A stretch of DNA of 64,000 bases, taken from contig CAVKYI010000003.1 in assembly GCA_963660435.1 (NCBI GenBank), positions 112,102 through 176,101 on the forward strand, read 5' to 3'. The notes beneath the pieces are model-generated. The model had not been told where the DNA came from. It did no database searches and worked only from the letters and a program-made list of their open reading frames with translations. The translations under genes and the position numbers were made by a program. Shown here piece by piece: positions 43,319 through 50,772 of this stretch; the stretch's first letter is position 1, and every line of letters starts with the position of its first letter. Source of the DNA: Hallerella sp963660435 (GTDB lineage: Bacteria > Fibrobacterota > Fibrobacteria > Fibrobacterales > Fibrobacteraceae).

Positions 43319-43717
43319 ATGTCAAACGCAAAGAAACTCAGCCAGAGCCTCGAAGACTATCTGGAGATGGTGCACATGCTGCATCTGTCCAAGGGAATTG
43401 CCCGGCTCAAGGATATCGCTTCCGAGTTGGGTGTAAAGGCTCCCTCTGCCGTTCGGGCGATGCACGAGCTGAAAGCGTTGGGCTATGTCGAGCAGGAACC
43501 CTATGGAGGGGTCAATTTGACAAAGAGCGGACTTTCGGTCGCAAAGTCCGTTTTTGGCCGTCACACGCTTCTCAAGAGTTTTCTCCTCCAGCTGGGCGTT
43601 TCCCCGAAGAATGCGAACGATGACGCCTGCTCCATCGAGCATGTTCTTTCTAGCGAGACGCTGGATCGAATCGAGTCCTTTGTCTCGAAAAACGCGCCGA
43701 CAAAGGCGCACAAGTGA
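43319..43717 (+). CDS. DtxR/MntR-family iron-dependent regulator
   Basis: A 132-residue protein: an N-terminal winged helix (SQSLEDYLEMVHMLHLSKGI, ASELGVKAPSAVRAMHEL, YGGVNLTKSG) and the metal-binding/dimerisation domain (DDACSIEHVLSSETLDRIES). It lacks the SH3-like third domain of DtxR and so resembles MntR or the short FeoR-like regulators. Metal-loaded members repress uptake genes. Directly downstream are four inverted repeats of the DtxR type on the promoter of the feo operon, so this protein is most likely its repressor. I start it at ATG 43319; an ATG at 43277 would add a Cys-containing tail not expected for the family. Confidence 0.9.
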   Translation: MSNAKKLSQSLEDYLEMVHMLHLSKGIARLKDIASELGVKAPSAVRAMHELKALGYVEQEPYGGVNLTKSGLSVAKSVFGRHTLLKSFLLQLGVSPKNANDDACSIEHVLSSETLDRIESFVSKNAPTKAHK

Positions 43718-43771
43718 TTTAAATCTCCATTCAACAACAGATAACCGAAAAATAAGGCGAAACCCTAAGAT

Positions 43772-43785
43772 TTAGCCTTGACTAA
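43772..43785 (+). promoter_or_regulatory. DtxR-like operator box 1
   Basis: TTAGCCTTGACTAA is an imperfect inverted repeat of the TTAGxC/GxCTAA type known for DtxR-family iron regulators. It contains the -35 (TTGACT) of the promoter below. Confidence 0.7.
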
Positions 43786-43806
43786 TCTTTTTCGCTGTAC
43801 TACATT
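43778..43806 (+). promoter_or_regulatory. Promoter of the porin-feo operon
   Basis: TTGACT at 43778-43783 and TACATT at 43801-43806 are 17 bases apart. Box 1 covers the -35 and box 2 begins at the last base of the -10, a layout suited to repression by a metal-loaded regulator. The leader would be about 70 bases. Confidence 0.6.
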
Positions 43807-43819
43807 TAGCCTCGGCTAA
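43806..43819 (+). promoter_or_regulatory. DtxR-like operator box 2 (perfect palindrome)
   Basis: TTAGCC-TC-GGCTAA is a perfect six-base inverted repeat with a two-base centre, the best of the four boxes. Confidence 0.75.
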
Positions 43820-43833
43820 TTAGTTTTGGCTAA
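43820..43833 (+). promoter_or_regulatory. DtxR-like operator box 3
   Basis: TTAGTTTTGGCTAA directly abuts box 2; its right half is identical and its left half has two differences. Confidence 0.5.
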
Positions 43834-43838
43834 AAAAA

Positions 43839-43852
43839 GTAGTCGAGACTAA
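43839..43852 (+). promoter_or_regulatory. DtxR-like operator box 4
   Basis: GTAGTCGAGACTAA is the same motif read on the opposite strand (TTAGTCTCGACTAC), in the untranslated leader. Confidence 0.55.
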
Positions 43853-43885
43853 ATTTTTCGGATTTTCATAATCAAAGGAAACATC

Positions 43886-45013
43886 ATGAACAAGACAATC
43901 GGCATGATTCTCGCTTCTGCAGTCGCGGCAGTCCCTCTGTTCGCGCAGGAAGCCAACGTTGAAACTAAGTCGGAAGGCCCCCAGTTTTCCGTCGCTGGCG
44001 AAGTGGAGTTCGAAGCGAACGCCCACTACGAAAAGGCTACGAGCAAGTCGAAGCTTTTTCACGACTATTCTTCGACGTTCAATCTCGTGTTCTCCGTGAA
44101 GTTTAACGACAAGTGGTCCGCGGAAGCGGCCATCTCCGCTGACGACGAGAACGCTGCGCCGGGTTTCGCTTACGACGGCGCGTTCATCCAGTACCAGATG
44201 AACGACAACATCGCCATCAAGGCCGGTGACTTCACCTATTCGGAAGGCGCTTTCCGCTACTACGACTACGATGATCCGGGAGATGCCGCAATCGGTATGA
44301 CCGAACGCGATATCCGCGGTCTCGAGCTGAATCTCTATGGTCTTACCCTCGGTCTCGGCTTTGGCCGTGGCGATGACGACTGCATCGATGTCGATGGCGA
44401 CGAGGAAGCTCTCTGCAAGTCTTACGATATCCATGCCGCCTACGATATCGCTCTCGGAAGCCACACGATCCGTCCGTACGCGAACTACCAGAGCTACCAG
44501 CAGGAACATGCCAACCGTCTTCGCGCCGGCGTGACGGCGAATCTCGTCTTTGGCGAACTTGCGAACGTCCAGGTCGCCTACGGTCTTCGCTCCGACCGCG
44601 TGACGGAGGACGAACCGAAGATGGTGCATGCGTTTGCCGTGGAACCGGAATTCAACTTTGGCAAGGTGAACGTCAAGGCTTCCGCCTTCTATGCGATTAT
44701 CGACGAAGATGAAGACGAAGATGCCGAAGACATCCTCGAAGTTCCGGAATACATGTTCTTCTATGTGGAACCGTCCTTTGCCATCAACGATCAGTTCGCG
44801 ATTGGCGTCCAGGGCGAATATCACACGCTTTCCACCGATTCCGACGCAAGCCTCGAAACCATCTATGTCGGCCCGCGCGTCTATTTCAACCCGATGGAAA
44901 ATCTGTCCCTCGAAGGCTATGTTCGCGTTTGCCTCCCGATCGGCGACGACTACGAAGGCGATGCGGAAGACCCGTATTACGGTGCCGGAGCCACGATTGG
45001 ATTTACGTTCTAA
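43886..45013 (+). CDS. Putative iron-regulated outer-membrane porin
   Basis: A 375-residue exported protein with signal peptide (MNKTIGMILASAVAAVPLFA) and a long series of amphipathic strands rich in Asp, Glu, Tyr and Gly, ending in ATIGFTF with a terminal Phe; this is the plan of a 14-18-strand barrel. An acidic loop (IIDEDEDEDAEDILE, about residues 270-285) and another (DDDCIDVDGDEEAL, about 165-178, with Cys) could gather metal cations. It is the first gene of the operon behind the DtxR boxes and is followed 23 bases later by feoA, so it is probably the outer-membrane entry for ferrous iron. I know no named family that fits exactly. Confidence 0.7.
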   Translation: MNKTIGMILASAVAAVPLFAQEANVETKSEGPQFSVAGEVEFEANAHYEKATSKSKLFHDYSSTFNLVFSVKFNDKWSAEAAISADDENAAPGFAYDGAFIQYQMNDNIAIKAGDFTYSEGAFRYYDYDDPGDAAIGMTERDIRGLELNLYGLTLGLGFGRGDDDCIDVDGDEEALCKSYDIHAAYDIALGSHTIRPYANYQSYQQEHANRLRAGVTANLVFGELANVQVAYGLRSDRVTEDEPKMVHAFAVEPEFNFGKVNVKASAFYAIIDEDEDEDAEDILEVPEYMFFYVEPSFAINDQFAIGVQGEYHTLSTDSDASLETIYVGPRVYFNPMENLSLEGYVRVCLPIGDDYEGDAEDPYYGAGATIGFTF

Positions 45014-45036
45014 CACATAAAAGAGAGGTCATTGCG

Positions 45037-45246
45037 ATGCCTTTGACATTTTGCTCCATTGGAGAACTTTTTACGGTCAAGCGTCTGAGCGGCGATGCCG
45101 CTGTCAAGCAGCACCTGAACGAGCTTGGATTCAGCATTGGTTCACCGGTGACGGTCGTTGCGAGCCTCGGCGGGAACGTGATTGTCAAAGTGAAGGAATC
45201 CCGCATCGCTCTTGACCACAAATTGGCTAGCCGCATTATGGTGTAA
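45037..45246 (+). CDS. feoA: FeoA-domain protein (first copy)
   Basis: A 69-residue SH3-like protein (IGELFTVKRLSGDAAVKQHL, LGFSIGSPVTVVASLGGNVI, KVKESRIALDHKLASRIMV) of the FeoA family, a cytoplasmic partner of FeoB. AGAGAGG lies upstream of the ATG. A second FeoA follows 19 bases later; the pair feoA-feoA-feoB is found in many anaerobes. Confidence 0.9.
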   Translation: MPLTFCSIGELFTVKRLSGDAAVKQHLNELGFSIGSPVTVVASLGGNVIVKVKESRIALDHKLASRIMV

Positions 45247-45265
45247 TGCGACAAGGAGACAAGAG

Positions 45266-45487
45266 ATGAAAACTTTACGTGATGCAAAGGTCGGAGAGAC
45301 TGTAAAAGTCTCGAAGCTGCGAGGCGAAGGTGCCTTGAAGCGTCGTCTGATGGATATGGGACTGACAAACGGGGCGGAAATCTATGTTCGAAAAGTCGCA
45401 CCGCTCGGAGACCCGATAGAAATTACGGTTCGCGGTTATGAACTCAGCGTTCGCAAGGATGACGCGGAACGCGTGGAACTGGCATAG
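45266..45487 (+). CDS. feoA: FeoA-domain protein (second copy)
   Basis: A 73-residue protein with the classical FeoA sequence: KTLRDAKVGETVKVSKLRGE, LKRRLMDMGLTNGAEIYVRK, APLGDPIEITVRGYELSVRK. It starts after AAGGAGAC and ends 11 bases before feoB. It is nearer to the standard FeoA than the first copy, so the two are ancient paralogues rather than a fresh duplication. Confidence 0.94.
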   Translation: MKTLRDAKVGETVKVSKLRGEGALKRRLMDMGLTNGAEIYVRKVAPLGDPIEITVRGYELSVRKDDAERVELA

Positions 45488-45498
45488 GGAGAACTGAA

Positions 45499-48420
45499 AT
45501 GGCAACTACAATTGCTCTCGCGGGAAATCCGAACTGCGGAAAGACTACGATGTTCAACGCTCTGACCGGAGCGAACCAGTATGTCGGAAACTGGCCAGGC
45601 GTTACCGTTGAACGCAAGGAAGGCAAGCTGAAAAAGTCCAAGGAAACGGTCGTTGCGGACCTTCCGGGCATCTATTCGCTTTCGCCCTATACCCAGGAAG
45701 AAGTCGTCAGCCGCGACTACCTGATGAGTTCCGCACCGAACGTGATTCTCGACATTGTCGATGCGACAAACATCGAGCGCAACCTCTACCTGACGACCCA
45801 GCTGCTAGAACTGGGAAAGCCGACGGTAATCGCGCTCAACATGATGGATGCGCTCAAGAAGTCCGGTTCGACTATCGACGTAAGGAAACTTTCCGAAAAG
45901 CTCGGGGTCGAAATTGTCGAGACGCAGGCGCTTTATGGCAAGGGCGTGCAGGAAGCGGCGGCGAAGGCCGTCGAAATTTCTCGTTCGAATGCCACCCAGG
46001 TGACAGCGAAGTTCGCGGACGATGTCGAATCGGCGATTTCCGAAATCGACAAGATCCTCCCGGCAAGCGTCGATGCGAAGCTCCGCCGCTGGTTCGATAT
46101 CAAGCTTATCGAACGCGACAAGAACGTCTATGACCGTCTTTCCCTTTCGGATGCGGACAAGGCGAAAATCGAAGAAGTCGTGGCGAATCTCGAAAAGGCT
46201 CGCGACAACGACAGCGAATCGATTATCACCGACGAACGCTACAATTATATTGCAGACGTTCTCGATGGCGTTCTGAAAAAGTCCGGCAACCGCTTGACTT
46301 TCTCCGACAAGGTGGACCGCGTCGTTACCAACCGGATTCTCGGTCTTCCGATTTTCCTTCTAGTGATGTATTTTGTCTATTACATCTCGGTCTCGACGGT
46401 CGGTTCGATGGGAACGGACTGGGCGAACGACCAGTTGATGGGCGAAGACGGCTGGCATCTGTTCGGCATCGGTTCCTCCGCTTACGAAGAAGCCGTTGGC
46501 GAATTCGAAGATGCGAGCGCGATTGCGGACGCTGCCGACAAGCGTGACGCCTACAAGGCCGCTGCGCAGAAGATCGTCGATACCTATGCGGTGCAGAGCC
46601 AGATCAGCGCTTCCGCGGCAAAGGGCGATTCGATTGTAACGATCGATGGCAAGACTTTTGCCCTGACGGATTCCGCCGTTGTCAATACGGCAAATGCCTT
46701 TGTTGCGAAAGGCGCGGAACTTTCCGTTCTGCCGGAAGCGGAAAACGCCGAAGCGACGGAAGGCGAAGAGACGGAACCAGCCGAAGCGATCGTAATGACT
46801 TACGAACGCGCCCAGGCGATTCTCGCCGACAAGGACGAGGAACTCAACCCGGCGTATATCACTTTCGAGCGTGAAGCGGAAGAAGGCGAGGAACCGACGG
46901 TGGATTCCGTTACGTTCAATGCCGAGAATATCGCAGCGGCGAAAGCGATTGTCGAAAAGGGCGAGCCCGATCCGTCCGATTACGGAATCTTCATTCCGGG
47001 ATTGACGGCTTTTGTCAGCGGCCTCCTGGAAAAAGGCGGTGCCAACGAAATCCTTTCCGATGCGCTTGTAAATGGCGTCATTGGCGGTATCGGTGCCGTT
47101 GTGGGCTTTACCCCGCAGATGTTCATCCTGTTCATTCTCCTTTCTCTCATCGAAGACTGCGGATACATGGTTCGTATCGCGTTCGTCATGGACCGCATTT
47201 TCCGCCACTTTGGACTTTCGGGCAAGAGCTTTATTCCTCTTCTCGTATCGTCGGGCTGCGGTATTCCGGGCATCATGGCTTCTAAGACGATTGAAAACGA
47301 TAACGACCGCCGTTTGACGATCATGACGACGACATGGATTCCCTGCGGGGCGAAACTTCCTGTTCTCGCCTGTATGGCGGGCGTCATTGCGGCCCAGATG
47401 GGTTCCGGTTCGTGGGTCGCTCCGTCGATGTATTTCATCGGTATCGCGAGCGTCCTGATGGCCGCCATCATGCTCAAGAAGACAAAGCCGTTCCACGGGG
47501 AAGCCGCTCCGTTCGTGATGGAACTTCCGCAGTATCACTTGCCGCAGCCGAAGACCGTTTTGCTGCACGCCTGGGAACGCACGAAGGGATTCCTTATCAA
47601 GGCGGGAACGATTCTTTTCCTCGCATGCCTTGTGATGTGGTTTATCTCGACTTACGGCTGGGAAACCCCGGCCCCCGAAGCGGAGCAGGAAGTTGCGTCT
47701 GCAGTCGTGGAAACTCCCGTGATGGCTGTCGATGGAATCCAGATTCTCGGAACGGAAAATGTTGCCGCCTCCGAAGAATCCGCGGAAGAGGAATCCTTTA
47801 CCGCCTTGACGCACGACTCCGAAAACCTGGAATTCGGCATTGTCGAAAACCAGGCGAACTCGATCATCGCCCGCATCGGCGACAAGCTCCGCTACATTTT
47901 CATTCCGCTGGGATTTGGCGGCGAACAGGGCGGTTGGCAGGCTGCGGCCTCGTCTCTCTCCGGATTCTCCGCGAAGGAAGGCATTGTCGTGACGATGGGC
48001 GTCCTGGGTGGTGTCGATGGTGACGATGCGGACGCGGCTCTCGAAGAGGAAGAAGCGACGAACAAGGTCGTTGCCGCCGTGAAGACCTGGTTCCCGACTG
48101 CGCTTGCCGCGTTCTGCTTCCTGCTCTTCAATCTGCTCGATTCTCCGTGCCTTGCCGCGATTGCGACGATGGCCCGCGAACTCAATGACCGCAAGTGGTT
48201 CTGGTTTGCGATTGTCTTCCAGAATGTTTGGGCCTGGGTCATGACGTTCATCGTCTATCAGATCGGTAGCGTGGTTACGGGTTCTGGATTTACGGCGTGG
48301 ACGGCGATTGCCTGTGTATTCGTCGCGGCGATTCTCTTCCAGCTGTTCCGCCCGGATCCTTACAAGGGAAAGACTTTTGGCGCGGTCCGCTCGGTCGATG
48401 CCATCGCAGGCAAGAAGTAA
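45499..48420 (+). CDS. feoB: Ferrous iron transporter FeoB with two large insertions
   Basis: A 973-residue protein. The N-terminal G domain has G1 GNPNCGKT (9-16), G3 DLPG (54-57) and G4 NMMD (114-117); a GDI-like helical part follows to about 270. The membrane part holds the two gate regions, with SSGCGIPGIMASKTI and LLDSPCLAAIATM, and GLSGKSFIPLL. FeoB proteins are commonly near 700-800 residues; the excess lies in an acidic insert of about 150 residues between the first helix and the first gate (about 314-490, with EGEETEPAEA and EREAEEGEEPT) and a second of about 70 residues (about 720-790, TPAPEAEQEV ... EESAEEESFT). Both sit in predicted periplasmic loops. FeoB carries Fe2+ across the inner membrane. 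Confidence 0.96.
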   Translation: MATTIALAGNPNCGKTTMFNALTGANQYVGNWPGVTVERKEGKLKKSKETVVADLPGIYSLSPYTQEEVVSRDYLMSSAPNVILDIVDATNIERNLYLTTQLLELGKPTVIALNMMDALKKSGSTIDVRKLSEKLGVEIVETQALYGKGVQEAAAKAVEISRSNATQVTAKFADDVESAISEIDKILPASVDAKLRRWFDIKLIERDKNVYDRLSLSDADKAKIEEVVANLEKARDNDSESIITDERYNYIADVLDGVLKKSGNRLTFSDKVDRVVTNRILGLPIFLLVMYFVYYISVSTVGSMGTDWANDQLMGEDGWHLFGIGSSAYEEAVGEFEDASAIADAADKRDAYKAAAQKIVDTYAVQSQISASAAKGDSIVTIDGKTFALTDSAVVNTANAFVAKGAELSVLPEAENAEATEGEETEPAEAIVMTYERAQAILADKDEELNPAYITFEREAEEGEEPTVDSVTFNAENIAAAKAIVEKGEPDPSDYGIFIPGLTAFVSGLLEKGGANEILSDALVNGVIGGIGAVVGFTPQMFILFILLSLIEDCGYMVRIAFVMDRIFRHFGLSGKSFIPLLVSSGCGIPGIMASKTIENDNDRRLTIMTTTWIPCGAKLPVLACMAGVIAAQMGSGSWVAPSMYFIGIASVLMAAIMLKKTKPFHGEAAPFVMELPQYHLPQPKTVLLHAWERTKGFLIKAGTILFLACLVMWFISTYGWETPAPEAEQEVASAVVETPVMAVDGIQILGTENVAASEESAEEESFTALTHDSENLEFGIVENQANSIIARIGDKLRYIFIPLGFGGEQGGWQAAASSLSGFSAKEGIVVTMGVLGGVDGDDADAALEEEEATNKVVAAVKTWFPTALAAFCFLLFNLLDSPCLAAIATMARELNDRKWFWFAIVFQNVWAWVMTFIVYQIGSVVTGSGFTAWTAIACVFVAAILFQLFRPDPYKGKTFGAVRSVDAIAGKK

Positions 48421-48432
48421 AAAGAGGTGCCC

Positions 48433-48591
48433 ATGCTTGCCAACATCCTGGTTATCGCGGTTCTACTCGCTTGGGGTCTTGTCTCGCTCCGCTACGTGCT
48501 GAAGATGACAAGGCACGCCGTGAAAAAGCGCGGACCGGCCTGTATCGGCTGCCCGGGATGTGGAACGGGCATAGGACGGCACTGTAAGTAA
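48433..48591 (+). CDS. FeoB-associated Cys-rich membrane protein
   Basis: A 52-residue protein with one membrane helix (residues about 3-22) and a Cys-rich tail: CIGCPGCGTGIGRHCK. This is the small FeoB-associated family (PF12669-like) found after feoB in many anaerobes; its cysteines may bind iron. It starts 12 bases after feoB, behind AGAGG, and closes the operon. Confidence 0.87.
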   Translation: MLANILVIAVLLAWGLVSLRYVLKMTRHAVKKRGPACIGCPGCGTGIGRHCK

Positions 48592-48607
48592 CATTTGCCA
48601 TAGACGA

Positions 48608-48641
48608 TTCCCTCGGGGCGCAAGCTCCGGGGGAATTTTTG
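48608..48641 (+). terminator. Terminator of the feo operon
   Basis: TTCCCTCGGGG pairs with CTCCGGGGGAA around GCGCAAG, followed by TTTTT. A second hairpin stands 20 bases further on. Confidence 0.85.
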
Positions 48642-48660
48642 CAAGGGTCGTTCTCTGTGT

Positions 48661-48688
48661 GGGACGATCCTTTTTTATCGTCCCTTTT
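48661..48688 (+). terminator. Second hairpin terminator
   Basis: GGGACGAT at 48661-48668 pairs perfectly with ATCGTCCC at 48677-48684 around CCTTTTTT, followed by TTTT. Confidence 0.65.
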
Positions 48689-48717
48689 GAAGTACCGAAA
48701 ATCGAGGAACGGGAAAA

Positions 48718-48838
48718 GGTCTCCTCTAAAAATTCATTTTCAAAAATTTGGTTGCTACGCTTCGCGCTGGTTCGTCATTCCTGTCTTCGCTTGGTCTCGC
48801 TCAAATTTTCTTGACCAAGGCAATTTTTAGAGGTGACC
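48718..48838. repeat. 121-bp intergenic element bounded by 17-bp inverted repeats
   Basis: GGTCTCCTCTAAAAATT (48718-48734) is repeated in reverse as AATTTTTAGAGGTGACC (48822-48838) with one mismatch. The 87 bases between contain no start codon with a ribosome binding site; an open frame across it has no coding character. It fills the gap between the feo operon and the convergent transporter gene, and looks like a MITE-type or structured intergenic repeat. Confidence 0.55.
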
Positions 48839-48923
48839 AAAAACAAATCGAGAGTGATAACCCCATGCAGATGTCCTTGACATCTTGACTCCTATCGTAT
48901 GGAAGGACAGGCGAAGCTGTGGG

Positions 48924-48956
48924 GCAAAAAAAGGACCGGCATTTAACCGGTCCTTT
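48924..48956 (-). terminator. Terminator of the SLC13-type transporter gene
   Basis: AAAGGACCGG (48930-48939) and CCGGTCCTTT (48947-48956) form a perfect ten-base stem. On the minus strand it is followed by a run of T (complement of 48926-48932). Confidence 0.85.
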
Positions 48957-48978
48957 GCTTTGTTATAAATTTTCGCTG

Positions 48979-50565
48979 CTATTTTGCGGAGTCGGCAGCC
49001 TCGTTCGGAGCTTCGGTGGAAAGATTGTCGGAAGCCTTGTGGACGATGAGGGAATCCGGCGTATAAGTCGGAATCGGAGCGGCCGGTACGACTTCCACGG
49101 AAACGGGCTTGTCTGCGGGAGTCGTTGCTTCGAAGAAATTGATCTTGGAAAGACCGAACATCATCAGCCATGAAATGACAAGTCCGCCTATTCCCAATAT
49201 GATTCCCGTTTTGGCCATACCGTTTGTGTCTGTGTAACCGGTCGCATGGGCGAGCGCGTTGGGAGGCGTGGAAATGGGAAGACACATGCCAAGAGAGCTC
49301 GCGAAGGCTACGGAAACGAGCAACGCGGTGACGCCTCCGAGAGGGGCCAGATTATCCTGGCAGGCGACTGCGACCGCAATAAAGATGGGAACGAGAAGAC
49401 TAGCCGTGGAAGTGTGGCTCATGAAGTTCGCCATGAAAAGGCAGATGAGACCGCTGCCGATCATCAGCGCGAACGGTGACCAGGTTTCAAACGGAATCGC
49501 GTTGATAAGATGCTTGGCGAGTCCGGTTTCCTGTAGGCCAAGACCGAGCGCAAAGCCTCCGGCGACAAGCCAGAGAACGTCCCAGCTCATTTCGTTCAAG
49601 TCTTTCTTGGTGATGACGCCCGTCAAGGCGAACACGGCCATCGGAATCATCGCGATAACATTGTCGTTGATGCCGTGGACCTTGTTTCCCGTGATCCAGA
49701 GAACAACGCAGAGCGCAAAGGTTACATACACGATAATCGCTCGCGGGCTCGTATCGAACTTGTCCGCGCCGTCGCCTTCGATTTTCAAGACCATTTCCTT
49801 CATCTTGATCGGGTAGATCTTGATGAGCAAAATCCAGGCGATGGCCATCAGAACGATAACGTAGGGAATGCCGAACATCATCCACTGTCCGAAGCTGACG
49901 TTGAATCCCGCGCTTTGAAGCGCTCCGAGAGCAATTGCGTTTGGAGGCGTTCCAATCGGAGTTCCCATACCGCCGATGTTCGCTCCGAGCGGAATGGCGA
50001 GTGCAAAAGCGGCCTTGCCGCGATCGTCTTCGTCAAAGAGCTTGAGGACCGGTCCCAGGATGGCGAGCATCATGGCGGCGGTCGCCGTGTTGCTCATGAA
50101 CATCGAAAATATCGCGGTGATCATCATCAGGCCCAGAAGCACGTATTTCGGATTTTTTCCGAAAGGCTTGAGAAGTACGCGCGCGAGGTTCTTGTCCATA
50201 TTGTACTTTGTCGCTGCGGCGGCGAGGAAGAATCCCCCGAGGAAAAGCATGATAATCGGGTTGGCAAACGTTGCCATGATGGACTTGAACTGGAGAGGCG
50301 CGACGCCTTCGACGCGGAATGGAAGCAGCGCGGAATTCGAAAGAGTCAGGATCATCAGCACGATGACGAGCATCGATGTGGACCAGATGGGGAACGGTTG
50401 GAGAATCCAGAAAAGAGCCGCCATCACGAAGATGGCTATTACTCGGATTTCCAGAGGGTTCAGGAGGTTTTCCCCGGTGAGGCCTAGAGCTTCATAAGGG
50501 ACGAAAAGCGCAGCGATCGCCAAAATCGATGCGATGATAAGTTTTATCAGTTTTGCTTTTGTCAT
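48979..50565 (-). CDS. SLC13/DASS family anion:Na+ symporter
   Basis: A 528-residue membrane protein with 11 or so helices in two inverted halves. It carries the two SNT-type sodium/substrate motifs of the family (MSNTATAAMML near residue 157 and MSHTSTASLLVPI near 400) and the two PPNA loops (GTPIGTPPNAIALG and CLPISTPPNALAHA). The family carries dicarboxylates such as succinate, or sulfate. In a succinate-producing anaerobe a dicarboxylate is the likely cargo, by inference. The last 55 residues form a Pro/Ala/Ser-rich tail. The ATG at 50565 has GGGAA upstream and gives the normal N-terminus. Confidence 0.9.
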   Translation of the reverse strand: MTKAKLIKLIIASILAIAALFVPYEALGLTGENLLNPLEIRVIAIFVMAALFWILQPFPIWSTSMLVIVLMILTLSNSALLPFRVEGVAPLQFKSIMATFANPIIMLFLGGFFLAAAATKYNMDKNLARVLLKPFGKNPKYVLLGLMMITAIFSMFMSNTATAAMMLAILGPVLKLFDEDDRGKAAFALAIPLGANIGGMGTPIGTPPNAIALGALQSAGFNVSFGQWMMFGIPYVIVLMAIAWILLIKIYPIKMKEMVLKIEGDGADKFDTSPRAIIVYVTFALCVVLWITGNKVHGINDNVIAMIPMAVFALTGVITKKDLNEMSWDVLWLVAGGFALGLGLQETGLAKHLINAIPFETWSPFALMIGSGLICLFMANFMSHTSTASLLVPIFIAVAVACQDNLAPLGGVTALLVSVAFASSLGMCLPISTPPNALAHATGYTDTNGMAKTGIILGIGGLVISWLMMFGLSKINFFEATTPADKPVSVEVVPAAPIPTYTPDSLIVHKASDNLSTEAPNEAADSAK

Positions 50566-50583
50566 GATTTTTCCCATGTTACA

Positions 50584-50602
50584 GATAGGTTTAACACCTA
50601 TC
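50584..50602 (-). promoter_or_regulatory. Inverted repeat upstream of the SLC13-type gene
   Basis: GATAGGT-TTAAC-ACCTATC is a perfect seven-base inverted repeat 19-37 bases before the ATG. On the minus strand a TTGCGC lies beyond it, so it would overlap the -10 region or the start of the leader. It may be an operator. Confidence 0.4.
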
Positions 50603-50760
50603 GAATGATTGCGCAAAGTTAGTAAATTAACATTGCGGTAGAATTGCTGCGTGAAAAATGGAAAACGAGAAGAAAGGATAACAAATCTTTACACGAAAAA
50701 TTCGCGGATAAAGCGACCGGAACGGGGCTTTTTCGGTCGGGGAGCGCTCCGGTCAATTTG

Positions 50761-50766
50761 TATATT
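50761..50766 (+). promoter_or_regulatory. -10 element six bases before the RND exporter ATG (leaderless candidate)
   Basis: TATATT at 50761-50766 is followed by TCCGTT and the ATG at 50773. No Shine-Dalgarno is present; the -35 region is G-rich and poor. Confidence 0.45.
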
Positions 50767-50772
50767 TCCGTT

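Noticed and set aside
46360..47814. Minus-strand open frame of 484 codons inside feoB
   Set aside because: feoB is unmistakable on the plus strand; the antisense translation is Arg/His-rich and patternless.
48639..48830. A 63-codon plus-strand frame across the 121-bp inverted-repeat element
   Set aside because: No ribosome binding site, overlaps two hairpins and the repeat arms, and the composition is not coding.
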